NCBI RefSeq assembly: GCF_003326675.1
Contig: NZ_JPWF01000010.1
Span: forward strand, 1-64,000
From: Thalassospira profundimaris
GTDB taxonomy: Bacteria > Pseudomonadota > Alphaproteobacteria > Rhodospirillales > Thalassospiraceae
Length of the DNA: 64,000 nucleotides
Direction: 5' to 3'
The notes under the pieces are model-generated. The model had not been told where the DNA came from, ran no database searches, and saw only the letters and a program-made list of their open reading frames with translations. Within the stretch, counting starts at the first letter, position 1, and every line of letters starts with the position of its first letter. Made by a program: the position numbers and the translations under genes. Positions 25,323 to 33,413 of the stretch are shown one piece after another.

Positions 25323-25964
25323 ATGAAATTTGATCCCAATGTCGATCCCAAAATGGACCCCAGAACCTTTTGGGAAGAAACCTATGAAAAGCAGTCCCCG
25401 CAAACCAGCGGCAAGCCGTCGGCCGTTCTTGAACGGTTTGTTGCCGGTCGCCCGGTGGGACGCGCACTTGAACTTGGTTGTGGTAAGGGCGATGACGCCG
25501 TCTGGCTGGCAAAGGGCGGTTGGCAGGTCACGGCTGTTGATATCTCGGAAACGGCACTGGGCTATGCGCGTGCCAATGCCCTGCGGAATGATGTGCAGGA
25601 TAACATCGTGTTCGAGGCCCATGATCTGGGCGCAAGTTTGCCCGACGGCATGTTTGATCTGGTAACTGCACAATTCCTGCAATCGCCACTTGAGTTTGCC
25701 CGCGACACGGTTTTGAACCGGGCATCGCAGCAGGTTTCGCCAAAGGGCTTGTTGCTGATCACCACCCATGGATCGCGACCGTCTTGGTCATGGGCATCCG
25801 AAGACATGGTGTTCCCGACACCTGAACAGGCACTGGATGCGCTGGGGCTTGATATGAGCCAGTGGAAAACCGTCACCGTGGATAATTTCGAGCGTATGGC
25901 GACTGGTCCCAAGGGTGAAAAGGGATCGGTCATTGATACGGTCATTGCACTTGAACGTATCTGA
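25323..25964 (+). CDS. Class I SAM-dependent methyltransferase
   Basis: The 213-residue protein has the class I SAM fold: motif I is LELGCGKGDDAVWLA near residue 45, motif II follows in GWQVTAVDISETAL, and the DxVTAQFLQSP segment is motif IV-like. It resembles small-molecule methyltransferases of the TehB/thiopurine type, which act on toxic metalloids, thiols or electrophiles. The substrate cannot be named. It is divergent from an Rrf2 regulator with palindromes between them, so expression is probably induced by a compound sensed by that regulator. ATG 25323 follows GAGAGCCCG. Confidence 0.83.
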   Translation: MKFDPNVDPKMDPRTFWEETYEKQSPQTSGKPSAVLERFVAGRPVGRALELGCGKGDDAVWLAKGGWQVTAVDISETALGYARANALRNDVQDNIVFEAHDLGASLPDGMFDLVTAQFLQSPLEFARDTVLNRASQQVSPKGLLLITTHGSRPSWSWASEDMVFPTPEQALDALGLDMSQWKTVTVDNFERMATGPKGEKGSVIDTVIALERI

Positions 25965-25968
25965 GTAA

Positions 25969-26001
25969 AAGCAAAACCGGGCGGGCCAACATGCCCGCCC
26001 G
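25969..26001 (-). terminator. Terminator of the SDR-Atu4866 operon (bidirectional)
   Basis: A 9-bp stem of CGGGCGGGC (25978-25986) and GCCCGCCCG (25993-26001) has a 6-nt loop. On the minus strand it is followed by GTTTTGCTTTTA, a T-rich tail. It can also stop the convergent methyltransferase transcript. Confidence 0.75.
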
Positions 26002-26027
26002 TGTTGTCCGGGGTTCAGTACGCTGGG

Positions 26028-26387
26028 CTAATTAATCGACGCCTCGCGGAACATCACCATGCCGCCGTGATACAGGACGTCATTTTCAAAATAGCCGTCG
26101 GCGGTAAAGCCGGTGTCATCCTGATAGGTGATGTAATTGCCCGATACCTGATAGTCGCCCTGATAGGCAGATTGGCGTGTGCCGCGGGCCTCGTCATAGC
26201 GGCCATCGGGCAACAGTTCCTGACGGACATGACCGTCCTTGGTGACCCACATGCCGATATAGGGATGCGGGGCGGTTTGGGTGGTTTTGTTCATCTCAGT
26301 CTCCTGTTGGGCGGGTGCTGATGGTGCAAGCACCACCAGCACCATCAGCAAGGGAGCAAAGCCCGATGAAAGGATGAATTTCTTCAT
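26028..26387 (-). CDS. Atu4866-domain exported protein
   Basis: The 119-residue protein starts with a signal peptide (residues 1-26, ending APAQQ). The ~80-residue body, with HPYIGMWVTKDGHVRQELLP, GRYDEARG, SAYQGDYQVSGNYI and DDTGFTADGYF, matches the small beta-rich Atu4866 domain known from Agrobacterium and relatives; its function is uncharacterised. The start overlaps the stop of the upstream SDR gene (ATGA), so they are coupled. With the divergent AraC-type gene they form a recurring SDR/Atu4866/AraC neighbourhood. It is probably periplasmic, which is odd for a partner of a cytosolic oxidoreductase. Confidence 0.85.
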   Translation of the reverse strand: MKKFILSSGFAPLLMVLVVLAPSAPAQQETEMNKTTQTAPHPYIGMWVTKDGHVRQELLPDGRYDEARGTRQSAYQGDYQVSGNYITYQDDTGFTADGYFENDVLYHGGMVMFREASIN

Positions 26388-27133
26388 CAGAAGGCGGATG
26401 CAGTCGGCCGGACGATGACTTCGTTGACGTCAACGTCGGCAGGCTGATCAAGCGCATAGAGAACCGCGCGTGCAATCGCATCAGGTGTCAGGGCGATCTG
26501 GCGGAACTGGGTCAGCAATTCCTTGCTGGTCGGATCGGAAATGTCGTGGCCAAGTTCGGTTTCAACCACGCCCGGCGAAATGGTCGTGACGCGGACATCT
26601 GTGCTTTCCTGACGCAGACCTTCGGAAATGGCCCAGACGGCATACTTGGTTGCGCAGTAAACCGCCCCGCTTGGCACGACAACATGGGCACCGATGGATG
26701 CGGTGTTGATAACATGGCCGCCGCCTTGTGTTTTGAAGATCGGCAGAACAGCGGCAATCCCGTTCAGAACGCCACGGATATTGACGTTGATCATGTTATC
26801 CCATTCGTCGGTTTTAAGTTCCGACATCGGGGCCAGCGGCATCACACCGGCATTGTTAAAGATCGCATCAACGGTGCCAAACAGGTTCTGGGCACTGTAA
26901 ACCAGTGCTTCGACGCTTTCGGCATTGGTAACGTCAACGGACCGTGCCATTGCTTTGCCACCGGCGGCCTCGATTTCCGTGACAATCTGGTCAAGGCGTT
27001 CGGTGCGCCGTGCGCCAAGGACTACTTTGGCCCCGCGTGATGCCAGAAGGCGGGCGGTGGCTTCGCCGATGCCGCTGCTGGCGCCGGTGATGATGACGGT
27101 TTTGTTTTCGAGATAATTGATCGGGTTCGTCAT
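26387..27133 (-). CDS. SDR-family NAD(P)-dependent oxidoreductase
   Basis: This 248-residue classical short-chain dehydrogenase has the cofactor loop VIITGASSGIGEAT near residue 12, NNAGVMPLAP for the central sheet, and the catalytic Ser (NTASIGAHVV) plus YCATKYAVW (Tyr-x-x-x-Lys near residue 157). An Arg after the second strand (LGARRTERL) favours NADP(H). Substrate is unknown. The ATG at 27133 faces the divergent AraC gene across 170 bp, which is presumably the regulatory region. It is co-transcribed with the Atu4866 gene by start/stop overlap. Confidence 0.9.
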   Translation of the reverse strand: MTNPINYLENKTVIITGASSGIGEATARLLASRGAKVVLGARRTERLDQIVTEIEAAGGKAMARSVDVTNAESVEALVYSAQNLFGTVDAIFNNAGVMPLAPMSELKTDEWDNMINVNIRGVLNGIAAVLPIFKTQGGGHVINTASIGAHVVVPSGAVYCATKYAVWAISEGLRQESTDVRVTTISPGVVETELGHDISDPTSKELLTQFRQIALTPDAIARAVLYALDQPADVDVNEVIVRPTASAF

Positions 27134-27303
27134 GACATGCTCCTTGTGTTTGTGTCATGGCGCTTACTGTGCCGATCAGATGTGGCTTGTTGAATACACA
27201 GAACTCGAATTGGATTGCCTAATCCTCCAAGTGGGTCAAAGCGGGCTTTGTCCGGGTGTGAGGGTGTGTATACTGCATCCTAGGAAATGCGAGGGATTTG
27301 GTA

Positions 27304-28218
27304 ATGGATAGCTATCAGCGGCTTTGTAATCTGATTGACAAATACTGCGAGGCGGATGGCTCGGTGCGCACGGCGGTTGAGCCTGTCTGGATGTTCCGGT
27401 CAACCGGTCCCAGCCTGAAGGTGCCGACGATTTACAAGCCGTGCCTGTGCCTGATTGTTTCGGGTGCGAAGGAAGTGACGCTTGGGCACGAGGTCTATCG
27501 ATATGCACCGGGGCAGTTATTGGCGGCGTCGGTGGATTTGCCCCTTGTCGGGCATGTAACCGACGCCAGCGAAGCCGAACCCTATCGCAGTTTGTCGCTT
27601 GATCTTGATCCCAAGATACTGAGCGAGCTTGTCACCCATATGGATATCAAGATCGGGGCAGAGGGCGAAAGCGCGCGCGGATTGTTTGTCGAACAAACAA
27701 CCGAAAGCCTGATCGACGCGGTCCTTCGGGTTGTTGAATTGCTGGACCGGCTGGCCGATGTGCCCGTGATGTTCCCGCTTTTGATGCGCGAAGTGCATTA
27801 TCGGTTGCTGTGTACCGGTAAGGGTGCGCTGATCGCGGGGCTTGCGATTGGTGGCAGCAACATGCAACGGATATCGGCGGTATTGCGGTTGATGAAGGAT
27901 AACTTTGACAAGCCGCTCAAGATCGAGGAGCTGGCCGATTTCGCCAATATGAGCCCGTCATCCTTCCATCATCACTTCAAACAGGTCACCGCGATGAGCC
28001 CGCTGCAATATCAAAAGCGGCTGCGCCTGACCACGGCCCGTCAGATCATGCTGGCCGAAATGAAGGATGCGGCCAGTGCTGCCTATGAAGTCGGTTATGA
28101 AAGTACATCGCAGTTCAGTCGCGAATATGCGCGGATGTTTGGTGCGCCGCCGATGCGCGATGTCCTGGCGATCCTTGGGCAAAACGGGGATGCCCGGTCA
28201 GGTGAAATGCATACCTGA
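27304..28218 (+). CDS. AraC-family transcriptional regulator
   Basis: The ~304-residue protein has the AraC N-terminal cupin-type domain of the AraC_N class (IYKPCLCLIVSGAKEVTLG, YAPGQLLAASVDLPLVGHV). The C-terminal double helix-turn-helix follows (LKIEELADFANMSPSSFHHH, then MSPLQYQKRLRLTTARQIM). ATG at 27304 is set by GAGGG eight bases upstream. It is divergent from the SDR-Atu4866 operon and is the likely activator. The ligand, typically a small organic molecule in this class, is unknown. A GGATT-GCCT-AATCC dyad at 27212-27225 is a possible site in the shared region. Confidence 0.9.
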   Translation: MDSYQRLCNLIDKYCEADGSVRTAVEPVWMFRSTGPSLKVPTIYKPCLCLIVSGAKEVTLGHEVYRYAPGQLLAASVDLPLVGHVTDASEAEPYRSLSLDLDPKILSELVTHMDIKIGAEGESARGLFVEQTTESLIDAVLRVVELLDRLADVPVMFPLLMREVHYRLLCTGKGALIAGLAIGGSNMQRISAVLRLMKDNFDKPLKIEELADFANMSPSSFHHHFKQVTAMSPLQYQKRLRLTTARQIMLAEMKDAASAAYEVGYESTSQFSREYARMFGAPPMRDVLAILGQNGDARSGEMHT

Positions 28219-28247
28219 TCGCCGGGCATCGGGCCGGATTGTTGGTA

Positions 28248-29855
28248 TCAGCCTTGATGCTGGTTACCCAGTGCGGGCAGATGCTGGAACATCCAGGTTT
28301 CACTAAGCGGTGCATCACCGCGTTTCAGATACATGCGCAGATCAACCGGGTCTGTGCCAACCGCCTTAAGGTCAAAGGCCGCCCGCCAGGTTCTTGTATC
28401 CATGATCGGTTCGATCTTGGTGCGTGTGATTTCACCACGCGATGTCGATACGATGACTTCGGGAAACTCGCCATAGGCAAGGGTTCCCAGAACCTCGCCT
28501 TCAAACTCGACCGAAAACTTGATTTCGTCTTTCGGGCGGTTGGTGCCCGGTTCGCCACCACGGCCCATCCGCGTTGCTGTTGCGCGGGCCAGTTCGGCCA
28601 CCGGGAACGGGTTCTGCGCCTGCCAGTGCAAACGATAGCTGAACTGATAGCTGTTACCCGCCTTGGCCGGTGCATTGGGCACCCAGAACGCCGCGATGTT
28701 ATCGTGGATTTCGTCATCGGTCGGAATTTCGATCAGTTGTACAGCACCGTCATTCCAGTCGCCTTTGGGTTCGACCCACAGGCTGGGACGACGGTGATAG
28801 CGCACACCATCAAGATAGTTTTTCACATCGCGGTCGCGCTGCATCAGGCCAAAGCCACGCGGATTATGATCGCCAAAGGCCGACGCACGGATGGTTTCCG
28901 GGTTGTTCAGTTGACGCCAGATACGTTCACCACTGCCGGTCCACAGTTCCAGCCCGTCGGAATCGTGGACCTCGGGACGCCAGTCAAATCGGAATGATTT
29001 ATTCTGTTCTGAATACCAGAACATGCTGGTCAACGGGGCGACGCCAAGCCGTTCAATATCGCGGCGAATGAACAGATGTTTTTCCACATCCATGGTTACA
29101 CCCTGTCCGCGATAAAGCAGGAATTTGTACGCACCCGTGATGCTCGGCCCGTCAAGAAGGGCATAAGCCGTTACCGGATCTTCGGCATTTTTGGCCGGTT
29201 CGATAAAGAACTGGCGGAAATCGGGGAATTCTTCGGGCTGGGATGTTGCGGTATTCACGGCAATCCCGCGCGCCGACAGGCCATACTGGCCTTCATCCCC
29301 GATGGAGCGGAAATAGGACGCGCCAAGGAAGGCGGCCCAGTCCTGGGTCTTCCAGTCATCCCGTGCAAGGTTTTCATGCAGGCGGAAACCGGCAAAGCCA
29401 CTGTTTTCGGGCAGTTTGCGCGCGATGCTGTCGGCGGGCATGTCAAAGTAATCGGGCTTATAGATCACTTCGCGCGCCTTGCCGCCTTCAAGCAGATACA
29501 TATGCACCGGCTTTGCGAAATACATACCCAGATGGAAAAACGTCGCCGGATAGGTGCCCGATCCGTCAGAGAACGGCGAATGATCGCGTTTGTAATGCAG
29601 TTTGCCGTGGGTGTCGTAATCGATCCGACCGACAATTTCCGGGTTCGGCGCAACAGGCGGTTCATAGGCCGATGCTGCCATGGATTTGGCGCGCGCGATC
29701 AGATCGTCAAACGCAAAGGGCTGTGCCGCACCAAGGTCAAGGCCCGGGACTTCTGCCAGCGCGTGCTGATAGATCGACATTCCCGGCAGGATAAGACCGG
29801 CTGCCGCGATGGATTTCAAAAAGCGTCTGCGTTCAACAGAAGTCGTCATGTGCAT
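28248..29855 (-). CDS. opgD: Glucan biosynthesis protein D (periplasmic)
   Basis: This ~535-residue MdoG/OpgD-family protein shapes osmoregulated periplasmic glucans. A twin-arginine signal (ERRRFLKSIAAAGLILPG) distinguishes OpgD from Sec-exported OpgG. The mature part begins FAFDDLIARAKSMAAS and includes YRGQGVTMDVEKHLFIR, TSMFWYSEQ and the C-terminal immunoglobulin-like domain. Recent family work places these proteins among beta-1,2-glucan hydrolases. No opgH synthase is in the window, so this is an orphan copy. The exact start is uncertain among GTG 29858, ATG 29855 and ATG 29849, all preceding the Tat motif. Confidence 0.9.
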   Translation of the reverse strand: MHMTTSVERRRFLKSIAAAGLILPGMSIYQHALAEVPGLDLGAAQPFAFDDLIARAKSMAASAYEPPVAPNPEIVGRIDYDTHGKLHYKRDHSPFSDGSGTYPATFFHLGMYFAKPVHMYLLEGGKAREVIYKPDYFDMPADSIARKLPENSGFAGFRLHENLARDDWKTQDWAAFLGASYFRSIGDEGQYGLSARGIAVNTATSQPEEFPDFRQFFIEPAKNAEDPVTAYALLDGPSITGAYKFLLYRGQGVTMDVEKHLFIRRDIERLGVAPLTSMFWYSEQNKSFRFDWRPEVHDSDGLELWTGSGERIWRQLNNPETIRASAFGDHNPRGFGLMQRDRDVKNYLDGVRYHRRPSLWVEPKGDWNDGAVQLIEIPTDDEIHDNIAAFWVPNAPAKAGNSYQFSYRLHWQAQNPFPVAELARATATRMGRGGEPGTNRPKDEIKFSVEFEGEVLGTLAYGEFPEVIVSTSRGEITRTKIEPIMDTRTWRAAFDLKAVGTDPVDLRMYLKRGDAPLSETWMFQHLPALGNQHQG

Positions 29856-30032
29856 CACATTCCAGTGGTTTCGTTTGTCGGGTAAGAATACCCGGCAGTG
29901 TGGAGGTAATCGGGATGAAACATGGCAAATTCAAGGTCGTATCAACTGCAATTTATGCATGGACCCTTGCGTTAATGCCGCTGGTGGTCTGCCAATTTCC
30001 TTGACCGGGTTTCTGGTTTAATCTAACCGTGA

Positions 30033-30214
30033 CATGTCGGTATCCGAATATCGGATAAAGGGAATTCGACGTGATCCGGTTTGATCGGATCATTAACCGA
30101 AGCTGCCCCCGCAACTGTAGGCGGTGAGCGTTTTTCTGACCAATGCCACTGGGATGAACCCGGGAAGGCCAGGAAAAGTGCTTTGACCCGCGAGCCAGGA
30201 GACCTGCCGACATG
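30033..30214 (+). ncRNA. Cobalamin (B12) riboswitch
   Basis: The B12 box GAGCCAGGAGACCTGCC is complete at 30192-30208. Upstream lies the core AGCTGCCCCCGCAACTGTA (30101-30119) and then TGCCACTGGG and CCGGGAAGGCC. The closing stem P1 pairs CATGTCGG (30033-30040) with CCGACATG (30207-30214). It precedes a btuFCD-type uptake operon, so binding of adenosylcobalamin should reduce that operon's expression. A second ATGTCGGCA at 30247-30255 can pair with the 3' strand of P1 and is a plausible switching partner. Confidence 0.93.
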
Positions 30215-30344
30215 AATGCGACGGACCGGGCGGGGTGCCCCGGAGAATGTCGGCATATGTCCCGGTCTCTGGCAGTTCAAAGACAGTTTTTCTGAACTCT
30301 GACCCCGGCATCTTCCGCCATTTCCCGACACTTTTGCCAGTCCC

Positions 30345-30384
30345 TTGACGATAGCAAAACGTATGTTATGTTATAACATAACAT
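30345..30384 (+). promoter_or_regulatory. Second promoter with 22-bp Zur-like palindrome downstream of the riboswitch
   Basis: A perfect palindrome with arms ATGTTATGTTA and TAACATAACAT occupies 30363-30384. TTGACG at 30345-30350 and TATGTT at 30367-30372 are 16 bp apart, so the palindrome would overlap the -10 of a promoter that lies after the riboswitch. The core resembles the alphaproteobacterial Zur box as I recall it (ATGTTATA-N-TATAACAT), differing at one specified position. No T-run follows, so it is not a terminator. Confidence 0.6.
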
Positions 30385-30452
30385 TTATGGCGCGCCGTGT
30401 GCAGATCGGGTCTATCCGGTTGCAGGCGGGGCGCTTTGGAAAGGAAGTCAAA

Positions 30453-31478
30453 GTGATCCATCACTCCAAAATGGCATTGGCGGTCGGGGTGTTTGCCGCT
30501 GGTGTAATGGCATCGGTTACCAATGCGTCGGCGACGCAATATCCGCTCAGTATTGAAAACTGCGGTAGCACGTTACACTTTGATGCGGCCCCTGAACGGG
30601 TTGTGTCGCTGGGACAAAGCACCACGGAAATCCTGTATTCGCTTGGTCTGGCCGACAAGGTCAAAGGGACTAGTGTCTGGTTCGGGCCGGTTATGGATGA
30701 ATTCAAGGATGTGAATGCGTCGGTGCCGCGTCTTGCTGATAATGATCCGGGTTTTGAGACAGTGGTTGCCCAAAAGCCGCAACTGGTTGCCACCCAGTAT
30801 CAGTGGCATGTCGGCCCCAAGGGGATTGTCGGCACCACCGAACAGTTCAATGAACTTTCCATTCCGGTCTATACCGCGCCGGCCGATTGCGTGGGCAAGG
30901 ATAATGCCGGTGGCGGTGATGGCGTGCGCCACGAAGATTTCACCATGAACCTGATCTATCAGGAGATCACCGACATTGCGCAGATTTTCGATATCGAGGA
31001 TCGCGGGGCGGCCCTGATTGCCAAGTTGAAAGATCGCGAAGCCCAGTCGCTGGCAGCGGTGAATGCAAGCGGGAACAGCAATGTTTCGACCGTCTTCTGG
31101 TTTTCCAGTGCCGAGATCAAAAGTGATCCCTATGTTGCCGGCAAAAACGGGGCGGCTGCCTATATCGCAGACAAGCTTGGCGTTACCAATATTATCGATA
31201 GTGACGAAGAATGGCCGACGGTCGGGTGGGAAACCATCGCACGTGCCAATCCCGATATCATCGTAATCGGCAAAATGGGCCGTCGTCGTTTCCCGGCCGA
31301 TGATTGGGAAGTCAAAATGGACTTCCTGAAAACCGATCCGGTTACAAGTCAGATGAAGGCGGTTAAAAACGGCAATATCGTCGTGATGGATGCACAATCC
31401 ATGGACCCGACCATCCGTTTGATCGAAGGCATCGAAACGCTGGCCGAAGCAGTTGAAAAACTGAACGCTTCGAACTGA
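30453..31478 (+). CDS. btuF: Cobalamin/metal-chelate ABC transporter substrate-binding protein (BtuF-like)
   Basis: The ~341-residue protein starts at GTG 30453, with AAGGAA seven bases upstream, and has a signal peptide (LAVGVFAAGVMASVTNASA). The mature domain is a class III (helical-backbone) binding protein: VVSLGQSTTEILYSLGLADKV is the first lobe, GGDGVRHEDF and a long linking helix follow, and GWETIARANPDIIVIG is the second lobe. The B12 riboswitch upstream supports cobalamin or a related corrinoid as ligand, though siderophore-type binders share this fold. It is the first gene of a three-gene uptake operon with permease and ATPase. Confidence 0.82.
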   Translation: MIHHSKMALAVGVFAAGVMASVTNASATQYPLSIENCGSTLHFDAAPERVVSLGQSTTEILYSLGLADKVKGTSVWFGPVMDEFKDVNASVPRLADNDPGFETVVAQKPQLVATQYQWHVGPKGIVGTTEQFNELSIPVYTAPADCVGKDNAGGGDGVRHEDFTMNLIYQEITDIAQIFDIEDRGAALIAKLKDREAQSLAAVNASGNSNVSTVFWFSSAEIKSDPYVAGKNGAAAYIADKLGVTNIIDSDEEWPTVGWETIARANPDIIVIGKMGRRRFPADDWEVKMDFLKTDPVTSQMKAVKNGNIVVMDAQSMDPTIRLIEGIETLAEAVEKLNASN

Positions 31479-31518
31479 TCTGCAAGGACAAGGGCGTTTG
31501 ATATGCCACGAGAATTGA

Positions 31519-32583
31519 ATGTTTGAAAAAACGCAAGATCAGTCACCCGCAAAATCGCGGGCGGGCCGGGCATATCTTGGCCGGATCGGTGCGACGGGCG
31601 TCGCACTGGTTTTGCTTGTCGGTGTGATTGCAATTGCCGCAGCCAAGGGGGAAACGCATATCCCCCTTGGCACGGTTCTTCAGACCATTGCCAATCATCT
31701 GTGGCAGGCGGGATATGATGTTGATCCGATCGATTCCGGGATTATCTGGAATTACCGCATTTCGCGTGCGCTGGTTGCGGCGGCATGTGGTGCGTCGCTT
31801 GCCCTGTCCGGTGCGGTGTTGCAGGCGCTTTTGCGCAACAGTCTGGCCGATCCCTATTTGCTTGGCATTTCGGCGGGCGCATCGACCGGCGCGGTCAGTG
31901 TTGCCATTCTGGGCTTTGGGGCCGGGATGGTTTCCTTGTCGCTTGGCGCATTTCTGGGCGCGCTGGTGGCCTTTGGCTTTGTCGCACTTCTTGCCATCCC
32001 CGCCGGTCGCGGACCGGCTGCGATTATTCTGGCCGGTGTTGCCGGATCGCAGCTTTTTAACGCCCTGACATCCTTTATCGTGACCAAGGCCGCAACCGCG
32101 GACGAAGCACGCGGCATTATGTTCTGGCTGCTTGGCAATCTAAGCGGTGTGCGCTGGCCCGATGTGTATCTGGCTCTTCCGGTGGCGCTTGGCGGGTTGC
32201 TTGTCTGTCTTTGGCATGCGCGATCGCTTGATGCTTTTACCTTTGGCGTTGAATCGGCTGCATCGCTTGGTGTGCCGGTCAGGCGCGTTTATGCGGTGCT
32301 GATTGCGGTGGCTGCGATGATGACTGCGGTCATGGTCAGCATTGTGGGATCCATCGGCTTTGTCGGATTGGTGATCCCCCATGCTGCACGGTTCTTTGTT
32401 GGCACCCGTCACGGGATTCTATTGCCGGTATCGGCCTTGATCGGGGCGGTTTTCCTTGTTCTGGCCGATGTGGTATCGCGCATCATCCTTGATGGTCAGG
32501 TTCTGCCCATCGGGGTTATTACCGCCCTGATCGGTGCACCGGCCTTTGCGCTTATTCTCTGTCATGGAAGGGTTCTGCGATGA
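31519..32583 (+). CDS. btuC: Cobalamin/iron-chelate ABC transporter permease (FecCD family, BtuC-like)
   Basis: The 354-residue integral membrane protein has about ten hydrophobic helices. FecCD-family hallmarks include RISRALVAAACGASLALSGAVLQALLRNSLADPYLLGISAGA, here split across helices 2-3, and VGFVGLVIPHAAR near residue 280, which forms the coupling helix contacting the ATPase. It moves the ligand delivered by the binding protein across the inner membrane. It begins 40 bp after btuF and its stop overlaps the ATPase start by 4 bp. Ligand assignment rests on the riboswitch. Confidence 0.85.
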   Translation: MFEKTQDQSPAKSRAGRAYLGRIGATGVALVLLVGVIAIAAAKGETHIPLGTVLQTIANHLWQAGYDVDPIDSGIIWNYRISRALVAAACGASLALSGAVLQALLRNSLADPYLLGISAGASTGAVSVAILGFGAGMVSLSLGAFLGALVAFGFVALLAIPAGRGPAAIILAGVAGSQLFNALTSFIVTKAATADEARGIMFWLLGNLSGVRWPDVYLALPVALGGLLVCLWHARSLDAFTFGVESAASLGVPVRRVYAVLIAVAAMMTAVMVSIVGSIGFVGLVIPHAARFFVGTRHGILLPVSALIGAVFLVLADVVSRIILDGQVLPIGVITALIGAPAFALILCHGRVLR

Positions 32584-33380
32584 CCCTTGAACTGCGCAAT
32601 GTTGGCTGGAATGCCGGTTTCAAGAAAATCATCAGCGACGTGTCGCTGCGGGTTGCGCCGGGTGAGTTTCTGGGGCTGATCGGGCCAAACGGGTCTGGCA
32701 AAACCAGCATGATGTCGGTTCTGGCCGGTATTCGTGCCCCGTCACGCGGGCAGGCGATGCTGGGCGATCAACCGATGAAGCAAATCGGGCGGCGCAATCT
32801 TGCCCGCCAGATCGGCTTTGTCGAACAACAGGCCGATACCATTGACCGGATTACGGTACGCGAGGCGGTCGGGCTTGGCAGAACGCCCTATCTCAGTCTT
32901 TTGACGCCATGGTCAGAAGACGACAGCGAAATCGTCGATCAGGCCCTTGGCAGTGTCGAAATGCGCGATATGGCCGACCGGATGTGGCATACCCTGTCTG
33001 GCGGGGAAAAGCAGCGCGTTCATATCGCGCGCGCCTTGGCGCAACAGCCTGATTTCCTGTTACTGGACGAGCCGACCAACCATCTTGATATCCATCATCA
33101 GCTTGGGTTGCTGGAACTGGTGCGCGCACTGCCGGTGACAGTGGTGGCGGCCCTGCATGATCTAAACCATGCGGCGATGTTCTGTGACCGGATTGCCATG
33201 ATGGATCGCGGCAAACTGATTGCCGTTGGGACACCCGAACAGATTTTGACATCGCAAAACCTGCGCGATGTTTTCGGGGTTGCCGCCGATATCGAAATTG
33301 ATGATCAGGGCCGCTGTCATATCCGCTATCACGTCGGGACATCGGGTCATACAGGCATAAAAAAAGACCGGGTTGCGTAA
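32580..33380 (+). CDS. btuD: Cobalamin/iron-chelate ABC transporter ATP-binding protein (BtuD-like)
   Basis: This 266-residue ABC ATPase has Walker A GPNGSGKTS near residue 37, a Q-loop (FVEQQAD), signature LSGGEKQRV near residue 140, Walker B FLLLDEPTNHLD and H-loop ALHDLNHA. The DEPTNHLDIHHQ segment is characteristic of FecE/BtuD-type importers. It powers uptake with the two upstream gene products. The ATG overlaps the permease stop (ATGA). A long terminator hairpin overlaps its stop codon, closing the operon. Confidence 0.9.
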   Translation: MTLELRNVGWNAGFKKIISDVSLRVAPGEFLGLIGPNGSGKTSMMSVLAGIRAPSRGQAMLGDQPMKQIGRRNLARQIGFVEQQADTIDRITVREAVGLGRTPYLSLLTPWSEDDSEIVDQALGSVEMRDMADRMWHTLSGGEKQRVHIARALAQQPDFLLLDEPTNHLDIHHQLGLLELVRALPVTVVAALHDLNHAAMFCDRIAMMDRGKLIAVGTPEQILTSQNLRDVFGVAADIEIDDQGRCHIRYHVGTSGHTGIKKDRVA

Positions 33381-33391
33381 CCCGGTCTTTT
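33362..33391. terminator. Bidirectional terminator between btuD and purD
   Basis: A 13-bp perfect stem (AAAAGACCGGGTT at 33362-33374, AACCCGGTCTTTT at 33379-33391) with a GCGT loop has A- and T-runs built into both arms. It overlaps the btuD stop codon and lies 22 bp before the purD stop. Confidence 0.92.
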
Positions 33392-33413
33392 GAAAATCGA
33401 TGTGGAAACGGGC

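Noticed and set aside
27205-27260. Short dyads upstream of the AraC gene as a defined operator
   Set aside because: GGATT/AATCC is only 5 bp per arm and could be chance; kept only as a remark in the AraC entry.
30345-30452. An N-terminal extension of the BtuF-like protein starting at TTG 30345
   Set aside because: The TTG is part of a -35 box, the extension crosses the palindrome, and the signal peptide plus AAGGAA site support GTG 30453.
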